NCBI GenBank assembly: GCA_029555925.1
Contig: JAKPQU010000141.1
Location: forward strand, 1-6,283
Length of the DNA stretch: 6,283 nucleotides
DNA from: Bacillota bacterium
GTDB taxonomy: Bacteria; Eremiobacterota; SpSt-956; JAKJGF01
Direction: 5' to 3'
Shown here: positions 1 to 5,392 of the stretch, piece after piece
Layout of the letters: each line of letters starts with the position of its first letter
Numbering within the stretch: the first letter of the stretch is position 1
Position numbers and translations under genes: made by a program
Notes under the pieces: model-generated
The model's input: only the letters and a program-made list of their open reading frames with translations
Databases searched by the model: none
What the model was told of the DNA's origin: nothing

Positions 1-135
1 TTTCTTCTGAAGTTCTTCTTCTTCGATTTTCTTCTGAAGTTCTTCTTCTTCGATTTTCTTCTGAAGTTCTTCTTCTTCGATTTTCTTCTGAAGTTCTTCT
101 TCTTCGATTTTCTTCTGAAGTTCTTCTTCGATTTT
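1..135 (-). repeat. Tandem 27-base repeats encoding KIEEEELQK (continues past left edge)
   Basis: Four exact 27-base units (4-30, 31-57, 58-84, 85-111) encode KIEEEELQK. The unit nearest the repeat start (112-135) is 24 bases and lacks one GAA codon (KIEEELQK). Bases 1-3 belong to a further copy beyond the window, so the total number is unknown. The segment is rich in Glu and Lys with Ile and Leu at fixed places, as in charged single alpha-helices or irregular coiled coils. The 9-residue period is not a heptad. It differs from the 24-base repeat further upstream in the same gene. Confidence 0.93.
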
Positions 136-1422
136 CTCAGGCTCTTTTTCTTTTATTTTCTTTTCCTGTGACAATTCCACATTTTTCTTTTCCAGTTCTT
201 CTAGTTCTTCCGGGGTTGGTACATAAGGTGGACTCATGTGTTTACGAATTTGTAAATTATTCATAATACTATCTAAATAAGATAGATCTTCGAACAGTTT
301 TTTATTATCCTGTTTAATGGCATATTCAAGTTCACAGTCAAATAATTCAAAAAATCTTTTGTCCATTTTTGCTCTGTTAAATAAAATAACAGAGGTTAAA
401 GAAGATAAATCCTTACTTGCTAAATTCTCTATTAGATTTAAATATATTAAATCATTTTTATATTCAAAATCTTCAACTATTTCAATGGTTTCTTCACTGG
501 CTTCTTCCTGAGGTTCTTCAGCGGCTTCTTCCTGAGGTTCTTCAGCGGCTTCTTCCTGAGGCTCTTCAGCGGCTTCTTCCTGAGGTTCTTCAGCGGCTTC
601 TTCCTGAGGTTCTTCAGCGGCTTCTTCCTGAGGTTTTTCAGCGGCTTCTTCCTGAGGTTTTTCAGCGGCTTCTTCCTGAGGTTTTTCAGCGGCTTCTTCC
701 TGAGGTTTTTCAGCGGCTTCTTCCTGAGGTTCTTCAAGTTTTTGTGTACATTGAGGCCTGTTTTCTTCTTCTATTATCAATTCTTGAATAATTTTTAATT
801 CATTTTGGGCTTCTTTATGTGCCGGTTTAATGCTCAACACCTTATTCAACAGTTCTTCAGCTTTCCGATAAAGTTTTTTCTCTCTGGCCCATTCAGCAGC
901 TTTAATATAATTTGCCAGAGCGCCTCTTGTGCTACCCATCATTTCTGATATAAAGGCTATTTTTTCTATAACATTTATATTATCCGGTTCTATTTTTACC
1001 AGTTGCCGGAGAGCCATTATTGCAGTATCATATTTTTTTATTTCGAAATTGAGTTCTGCGAACTCTCTTAAAGCTTCCTTTTGTGACTCTTCTAGCCGCA
1101 GAACTTTTCTATAAAACTCAATGGCATTGCCTTTATCATTTAAGTCTTTGTAAATAGTGGCTATCCTGAAAAGAGCCTGAACATCCTGTTTGTAGTCTGT
1201 AATTTTTTTGTAAATTTCGATTGCCCTTTCCGGTTCTTTATTTATTATGTAAAATTCTCCTACTTTTTTATGTAATAATATGCCTTCCTCTATCTTCCCA
1301 TCACTGTAAAAATTATTTACCTGTTCCATTATGGATTCAGGAGTGATAGAGCCTTCAAGTAAAGCTATTACATCTGGATCTTGAATAATATCTAATTTTT
1401 TATCTTCACTGAGTTCAGACAT
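1..1422 (-). CDS. TPR-repeat protein with two low-complexity tandem-repeat regions (3' end cut by window edge)
   Basis: The frame is open from ATG at 1420-1422 to the left edge (474 codons, no stop seen). An AAGGGAG Shine-Dalgarno (1429-1435) lies 6 bases upstream, which fixes the start. Residues about 35-200 form helical pairs typical of TPRs, for example EPERAIEIYKKI (63-74), KGNAIEFYRKVLRLE (97-111), KKYDTAIMALRQLVKIEPDN (129-148) and YRKAEELLNKVLSIKP (185-200). Next come ten 8-residue PQEEAAE(K/E) repeats (232-311), a non-repetitive, probably helical segment (312-405), a charged stretch (406-429), and 9-residue KIEEEELQK repeats from 430 to the edge. There is no signal peptide or membrane segment, so a cytoplasmic scaffold or adaptor is likely. 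TPRs usually bind proteins; no partner can be named. It follows the propeller gene after 138 bases with a weak terminator between, so it may have its own promoter, but I see no convincing one. The function is unknown; the TPR call is fairly sure. Confidence 0.85.
   Translation of the reverse strand, partial: MSELSEDKKLDIIQDPDVIALLEGSITPESIMEQVNNFYSDGKIEEGILLHKKVGEFYIINKEPERAIEIYKKITDYKQDVQALFRIATIYKDLNDKGNAIEFYRKVLRLEESQKEALREFAELNFEIKKYDTAIMALRQLVKIEPDNINVIEKIAFISEMMGSTRGALANYIKAAEWAREKKLYRKAEELLNKVLSIKPAHKEAQNELKIIQELIIEEENRPQCTQKLEEPQEEAAEKPQEEAAEKPQEEAAEKPQEEAAEKPQEEAAEEPQEEAAEEPQEEAAEEPQEEAAEEPQEEAAEEPQEEASEETIEIVEDFEYKNDLIYLNLIENLASKDLSSLTSVILFNRAKMDKRFFELFDCELEYAIKQDNKKLFEDLSYLDSIMNNLQIRKHMSPPYVPTPEELEELEKKNVELSQEKKIKEKEPEKIEEELQKKIEEEELQKKIEEEELQKKIEEEELQKKIEEEELQKK
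490..729 (-). repeat. Ten tandem copies of a 24-base unit encoding PQEEAAE(K/E)
   Basis: Ten uninterrupted 24-base units lie in frame within the TPR gene (residues 232-311). Reading with the gene, the first four units end in Lys (AAA) and the last six in Glu (GAA, once GAG). The final unit has Ser in place of the second Ala. Apart from these changes the units are identical in DNA, including synonymous positions, which suggests recent expansion by slippage or unequal recombination. The encoded segment is Pro-, Glu- and Ala-rich and probably an extended or helical acidic linker. The same DNA is also open in other frames, and these are shadows of the repeat. Confidence 0.95.
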
Positions 1423-1505
1423 ACTTATCTCCCTTAATTATATAATTCCAAGGATAGTTACTATATATATGTATGAAGAACGATATTATTTTCGTTTTGA
1501 ATCAC

Positions 1506-1525
1506 AAAAACCCTTCATTAAAGGG
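1506..1525 (-). terminator. Weak rho-independent terminator candidate downstream of the propeller gene
   Basis: On the minus strand a 5-bp stem (CCCTT/AAGGG, bases 1511-1525) with a 5-base loop is followed at once by five T (1506-1510). It begins about 35 bases after the stop codon of the propeller gene and points the right way. The stem is short, so termination may be partial. The rest of the gap 1423-1560 is AT-rich and holds only the ribosome binding site of the TPR gene; I found no good -35/-10 pair in it. Confidence 0.4.
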
Positions 1526-1560
1526 AAAATAATTTATGAATATATTTGATTTATGCTATA

Positions 1561-3273
1561 TTAAGTTCTATAGGCTGATATTTTATCTCCATCTGTATAG
1601 AATAATAGTTTATATATTCTGTCATAAAAATATGCAGGTTTATCATTATCCAGATCTATTTCTGTCATTGTGCCTTTTTCTATATCTATAGAAGCTGCTC
1701 CCTGTATATCGGAATTATGTTCATCTTCTCCATAAACATAAAAATATATATCCTTCTGTCCTGTCAGAAGCTGCATACGTTCCTTTCTTATTTTAACAGC
1801 CTGAGAAAAACCCGGACTGTTTCTGAAAGCATCTGCTCCTGCCCAGAATGTCTTTTCAGCCTGGGCCTGACGGTATAATCTGTCTTCTGCTGCATTTCTG
1901 TTCATACTTCTGTTTATATCATATGCTATATAGGAGCCGAGCAGTATAGGAGTTGCAAGGCCTCCTGTAAATACAATTAAAGCGGTTCCAATTAACAGTC
2001 TGTTCGGAAGTTTATCCAGGAAGCCAGGCTTCTGCTCCTTAAAACCTGTCATCCAGAGTTTATGACCGCTGTTCAGATCATAACATCCAATTTTTTGCCC
2101 TGACTGGACAAGCACTTTCTTCTCTTTTTCATAAGCTACTGTAATAACAGGGCTCTCGAAATCCAGAGTTGTTTTATATATATCTTTACCTGTTTTTTTG
2201 TCAATTGCTATCAGGGATATTTTATCTGAAAAGAGGATTTTGTCTTTGATAGGAACTATGTTTGTTACAGGTTCCTGGCAGTTATAGAATTTCCAGTCAG
2301 TATTTCCTGTTTTTGCATCTAAAGCAAATACGCCGACAGGAGCTATATTTTTAATATCGTCAAGATTGGCTTTTATAAAGGTTCCTCCAATCTGTCCGAA
2401 GATTTTACCTCCATCGTAATACATAAGAGGTACCAGACCGAAATCTTCTGAAGCCCAGATAACACTGCCGTCTTTACGATTTATGGCTCTTACTATACCT
2501 GCTCCCGATGTGTATATGGTTTTTTCGGTAATTATTGCATCTCCATCGGATCTTATAAAAGTTTCATCTTTGTTAACCGTGTATGTGGCATACCATAGTT
2601 GTTTCCCTGTTTTGTAGGAAAATTTTCTGATACCATCATAAAAAAAGTATATTTCGTCATCTATGAAAACAGGGGGATAAAAACCGCTTACATCATATTT
2701 ATTGCCGAAAATTAAAACTCCTGACGATTTCGTTCCGTTAAATGAACTGCTGAATTCCGATTCCCAGTTGATTTTGCCTTTGAATATGTTCAAGTTGTAT
2801 ATATGGGGACGAACTCTGTCACTGCTGTCACTGTCTATGAGATAAAGAAATGACCATCTTTCAAGTACCGGTAAAATCCCTATACCTTTACCTTTTATTT
2901 TATTATTTTCCCATAGTTTTTTCCCTGTGAGAAGTTCATAGGCTTCCAGTTTATACGATCTGTCTTTTTCTATCTCTCTGTTTACGAGAAGAATGTCTGT
3001 GCCATCAATAACTGTAACATCGTTTCTGTTAATATCAGGCCCGCTTTTTGTTGACCATATCTCTTCTCCTCTTCTTTCGGAAATGGCATAAAGTTTTTTA
3101 TTACTTCCTGCTATGAGTACATCGAATTCCGTTTGAATTATCCAGTCTATGTTTCTGTCAAATTCCCTGTCCCAGAGCGGAGATGTCATGCCGTATACAG
3201 GTTGTATAAATACCGGCACCAGAAGAGCTGTTATTAAAAAAATAACAACTACAGTTTTAAATTTATTGTTCAT
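1561..3273 (-). CDS. Secreted PQQ-type beta-propeller repeat protein with internal hydrophobic segment
   Basis: The 570-residue protein starts at ATG 3271-3273, with a TAAGGAG ribosome binding site (3284-3290) 10 bases upstream. Residues 1-28 look like a signal peptide (Lys4, Lys6, a hydrophobic core, then VYG), so it is probably exported. Eight copies of the PQQ/WD40-like blade motif (hydrophobic core, then T/K-G-K and Trp or Tyr) appear near residues 61, 109, 158, 215, 261, 315, 354 and 395, for example LYAISERRGEEIW, VFALDAKTGNTDW and IGCYDLNSGHKLW. This fits one eight-bladed propeller over about 40-415. A Gly-rich hydrophobic stretch (426-450) follows, then a charged helical region (453-505) and a C-terminal strand-rich piece (506-570) ending DGDKISAYRT, like another blade edge. 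No dehydrogenase catalytic residues are evident, so a scaffold or binding role is more likely than an enzyme; BamB-like proteins share the fold. Ligand and partners are unknown. Confidence 0.85.
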   Translation of the reverse strand: MNNKFKTVVVIFLITALLVPVFIQPVYGMTSPLWDREFDRNIDWIIQTEFDVLIAGSNKKLYAISERRGEEIWSTKSGPDINRNDVTVIDGTDILLVNREIEKDRSYKLEAYELLTGKKLWENNKIKGKGIGILPVLERWSFLYLIDSDSSDRVRPHIYNLNIFKGKINWESEFSSSFNGTKSSGVLIFGNKYDVSGFYPPVFIDDEIYFFYDGIRKFSYKTGKQLWYATYTVNKDETFIRSDGDAIITEKTIYTSGAGIVRAINRKDGSVIWASEDFGLVPLMYYDGGKIFGQIGGTFIKANLDDIKNIAPVGVFALDAKTGNTDWKFYNCQEPVTNIVPIKDKILFSDKISLIAIDKKTGKDIYKTTLDFESPVITVAYEKEKKVLVQSGQKIGCYDLNSGHKLWMTGFKEQKPGFLDKLPNRLLIGTALIVFTGGLATPILLGSYIAYDINRSMNRNAAEDRLYRQAQAEKTFWAGADAFRNSPGFSQAVKIRKERMQLLTGQKDIYFYVYGEDEHNSDIQGAASIDIEKGTMTEIDLDNDKPAYFYDRIYKLLFYTDGDKISAYRT

Positions 3274-3312
3274 TCTGAACCAACTCCTTATTAGATCATA
3301 TATATAATCTAT

Positions 3313-3323
3313 TTACCCGGTAA
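3313..3323. promoter_or_regulatory. Small inverted repeat TTACC-C-GGTAA at the predicted transcription start
   Basis: TTACC and GGTAA flank a single base, immediately downstream of the predicted -10 box and overlapping the expected start site of the propeller gene. The position would suit an operator or a small 5' RNA structure, but an 11-base palindrome is weak evidence and I know of no matching regulator. Confidence 0.25.
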
Positions 3324-3328
3324 GGACG

Positions 3329-3356
3329 ATAATATATTCTTTATATTTTTTATCAA
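3329..3356 (-). promoter_or_regulatory. Sigma-70-type promoter for the propeller gene
   Basis: On the minus strand a -35 box TTGATA (3351-3356, five of six matches to TTGACA) and a -10 box TATTAT (3329-3334, five of six matches to TATAAT) are separated by 16 bases. Transcription would begin near 3322, giving a leader of about 48 bases that contains the TAAGGAG ribosome binding site. This is the best promoter match in the window. It suggests that the propeller gene can be transcribed separately from the membrane protein gene whose stop lies at 3370. In AT-rich DNA such matches can arise by chance. Confidence 0.5.
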
Positions 3357-3369
3357 CCCTTTATTTATT

Positions 3370-5118
3370 TTATTCCCGGTTATACTCCATTAGATAATAA
3401 TCATTTACTTCATCAATTATATGATAGTTGGAATTTATATAATTCATTAATATTACTTTAGGTTGAAAAAATAGTTTTTGTGGCTTACGATTGAAAGGAT
3501 ATAGGAAAAGTTTTCTAATTATTTCCTGTCTCGTCAATGTCTCGTCATAAGGTTTTAAGTTTATATAGTTTTTAGGTACAATTAATAATTTACAGTTATC
3601 TAAATTTTTTATTTTTTGTATCAATTCGTCTTCTGAATCTACCAGCCTTGTTTCATCAAAATAATCAACTTTATATTTACCCGTAGACTTTAAATATCTA
3701 TCTAAATCTTCGGCGGGGTCGAAAGGGACACTTATAGGCTCTTTATAGCGATTCAGTCTGGAAAAATCACGATTTATATATTCATATTCTCTTGGATGAT
3801 GACCTGTCACAAAGTATACATATAATCTGTTTGCAACACCGTAATATAAGAGGTTAAAATGAGCTGCTGTATATACAGTCATTATAACAATAAATATAGT
3901 TATATAATATTTGAAAAATTTCGGATATTTTATTAATAATATTACGGGCGTAATCATTAAGACCGTTATACCATAATAGAAAACATGTCCTATATCACAT
4001 CTTCCCATTGCCCCCGGAATGGTACATACGGTAAATACTGCCATAGCCAGGTTTATGGCATTATTATATACAGGGACAAGTGAAAATTTTAACTGTAAAG
4101 GTACAGTATAAAAGAGGCAGAAAAGATATAAAATTATGTAAAAAGTCGGCACGATAGGAAAAGAATTACCACCTTTATTAAAATTGATTATAGATGCAAA
4201 ATAATCTGTCGGGAAAATATATGCCACTATTATTGGAGGTACGATTATATGTATTATGAAACAGAATATATATTCTTTGCCAAGATTTATACGGAGATAG
4301 GCAATGTATGCTATTAATGTTATATAATAGGCAATCCCAATTTCCTGTGATACAGATAGGATAATAAATGTAGAAATAACTGATAATAAAGTTAATAATA
4401 GTATTTTCGATTTAATTTTATTGTTACATAACAGCCTGTGTATGTAAAGGATAAATACAACAGGTAATATAAATCTCAATAAAGTATAGTGCAATCCAAT
4501 ACCTGGATTCCAGCTTGAAAGTGCGAAAACTGCAAATATAATATTTTTATATTTAGCAGATATGTTAAAGCATCTGATAATATAGGCAAGGCAGCCCAGA
4601 CTTAAAAAAATTGTTATAATAAAGACTATATAATAACTGCTTTTAACAGAAAAACCTGCTTTAGACATTATTAAATGAAAATATACAGGTATATATATAA
4701 GTGCCGGACCATAAGCATATTCAAAATCTATGTATGGATTTTTTCCCATTAAGATCATATCTATTCTTCTTATAAAATAGATCCCCTCTCCATACCAGTC
4801 TTTGCCTACGAGAAAGTATAACATAACAATATAGCCTGAGAGTAAAAAGGCACTTGTCATATAAACCCATGTGTTTACAGCTATTCCTTTGTTGTCATCT
4901 GTAAATATCTGGCAAGATGAAGACTTATTGAAAACTATAAAATAGTAAATAAATATAAAGGCTGTAATACTCAGGATTGCTATCTTATTATTAAATCCGA
5001 AAATATAAGAATCGGAATCTGAAATTTTATTTTCGGGAAACATATAAGGAAGGCAGAAAATACACCAGAAAGCAGCGAGTGATATTACAATATATAATGA
5101 TATTTTCCTGACTTTCAA
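3370..5118 (-). CDS. Polytopic membrane protein, probable GT-C-type (GT39/PMT-like) glycosyltransferase
   Basis: The 582-residue protein has about 12-14 membrane segments over residues 7-424 (for example 7-26, 45-63, 85-105, 162-182, 212-230, 238-256, 283-303, 323-342, 377-396, 402-424) and a soluble tail (425-582), probably outside the membrane. Residues 107-137 (DWYGEGIYFIRRID, then GKNPYIDFEYAYGP) resemble the loop of GT39-like proteins with the pattern EG...G..PY.DF...GP, where acidic residues bind the metal or lipid-phosphate sugar donor. A second motif, GRCDIGH (372-378), resembles the R-x-D-x-x-H element of related membrane proteins. By family knowledge it would transfer a sugar from a polyprenyl-phosphate donor to a glycan, lipid or protein outside the membrane; the substrate cannot be told. 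It starts at TTG and is followed after 96 bases by the propeller gene. A polymerase or flippase-like membrane protein is the main alternative. Confidence 0.72.
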   Translation of the reverse strand: MKVRKISLYIVISLAAFWCIFCLPYMFPENKISDSDSYIFGFNNKIAILSITAFIFIYYFIVFNKSSSCQIFTDDNKGIAVNTWVYMTSAFLLSGYIVMLYFLVGKDWYGEGIYFIRRIDMILMGKNPYIDFEYAYGPALIYIPVYFHLIMSKAGFSVKSSYYIVFIITIFLSLGCLAYIIRCFNISAKYKNIIFAVFALSSWNPGIGLHYTLLRFILPVVFILYIHRLLCNNKIKSKILLLTLLSVISTFIILSVSQEIGIAYYITLIAYIAYLRINLGKEYIFCFIIHIIVPPIIVAYIFPTDYFASIINFNKGGNSFPIVPTFYIILYLFCLFYTVPLQLKFSLVPVYNNAINLAMAVFTVCTIPGAMGRCDIGHVFYYGITVLMITPVILLIKYPKFFKYYITIFIVIMTVYTAAHFNLLYYGVANRLYVYFVTGHHPREYEYINRDFSRLNRYKEPISVPFDPAEDLDRYLKSTGKYKVDYFDETRLVDSEDELIQKIKNLDNCKLLIVPKNYINLKPYDETLTRQEIIRKLFLYPFNRKPQKLFFQPKVILMNYINSNYHIIDEVNDYYLMEYNRE

Positions 5119-5135
5119 TTCTTATAAACCTTTCC
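5116..5135 (-). promoter_or_regulatory. TTG start codon and ribosome binding site of the membrane protein gene
   Basis: The first codon is TTG (5116-5118). An in-frame TAA (5122-5124) lies only one codon upstream, so no earlier start is possible. GGAAAGG (5129-5135) sits 10 bases before the TTG. The first in-frame ATG is codon 26, whose use would remove the basic N-terminus and first membrane segment. TTG is therefore the best start, and its use suggests modest translation. Confidence 0.65.
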
Positions 5136-5199
5136 GGGATGAAATTCCTTCTGTGCTATTTAATTAGGAATGAAAATTTATTAATTGTCTCTTTCCTCA

Positions 5200-5227
5200 C
5201 GTCACGCGTTACGCGTTACGCGTCACG
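5200..5227. repeat. GC-rich tandem heptamer array (ACGCGTT type) in the divergent intergenic region
   Basis: Three consecutive 7-base units, ACGCGTT, ACGCGTT and ACGCGTC (5204-5224), are followed by ACG and preceded by CGTC. Each contains the self-complementary ACGCGT. The outer copies can pair as a 10-bp stem with one C-C mismatch (5200-5209 with 5218-5227), leaving an 8-base loop that contains the middle copy. The block is strikingly GC-rich against its AT-rich surroundings. It could be a dispersed intergenic repeat, a protein-binding array or part of the 5' leader of the membrane protein gene. Confidence 0.8.
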
Positions 5228-5264
5228 ATTAATATATTTGAGACATTTATTTAACTGCCATTCC

Positions 5265-5278
5265 TTAATTATAATTAA
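5265..5278. promoter_or_regulatory. Perfect 14-base palindrome TTAATTATAATTAA with -10-like boxes on both strands
   Basis: The sequence is identical to its reverse complement and holds TATAAT on the plus strand (5270-5275) and on the minus strand (5268-5273). Its place between divergent genes would suit a bidirectional promoter core or an operator. On the minus strand a TTGCAT (5291-5296) lies 17 bases upstream as a poor -35; on the plus strand the matching site is only TTATTT. AT-only palindromes are common by chance in such DNA. Confidence 0.3.
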
Positions 5279-5351
5279 AATGCCGTTAATATGCAAGGAA
5301 GAATTTAGCAACTAAGGCGACTGGTAGTAAGTAGTAAAATTTCTGTTGCTG

Positions 5352-5360
5352 TGATAAAAT
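5352..5360 (+). promoter_or_regulatory. Extended -10 promoter candidate for the macroglobulin gene
   Basis: TG-A-TAAAAT matches an extended -10 element (TGnTATAAT) with one mismatch. Start of transcription would fall near 5367, giving a leader of about 26 bases that contains the AGGGAGGT ribosome binding site. No clear -35 box lies at the right distance, which is tolerable for an extended -10 promoter. Confidence 0.35.
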
Positions 5361-5392
5361 TATAAGGAGTAATATACAGGGAGGTAATATTT

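Noticed and set aside
317..511. Short plus-strand open frame opposite the TPR gene
   Set aside because: Low-complexity Ser-rich translation antisense to coding sequence, with no start signal.
1..729. CRISPR array
   Set aside because: The repeats are directly adjacent with no unique spacers and stay in frame within a protein gene.
477..737. Minus-strand open frame encoding KNLRKKPL-type repeats
   Set aside because: Same strand but another frame of the same repeat array; it has no content outside the repeat and lies fully inside the TPR gene.
417..791. Plus-strand open frame encoding LPEVLQRL-type repeats
   Set aside because: It is the complement of the 24-base repeat inside the TPR gene; the array has no stop in several frames. 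It has no proper ribosome binding site, and the TPR frame is open across the whole region with coherent domains.
929..1114. Short plus-strand open frame opposite the TPR region
   Set aside because: Antisense shadow of well-formed TPR helices, with no ribosome binding site.
1423..1560. Promoter for the TPR gene
   Set aside because: Several AT-rich -10-like strings occur, including TATAAT next to the ribosome binding site, but none has a credible -35 at 16-18 bases and the closest would start transcription inside the ribosome binding site.
5200..5227. Rho-independent terminator
   Set aside because: The hairpin is GC-rich but is not followed by a T run on either strand, and no gene ends here.
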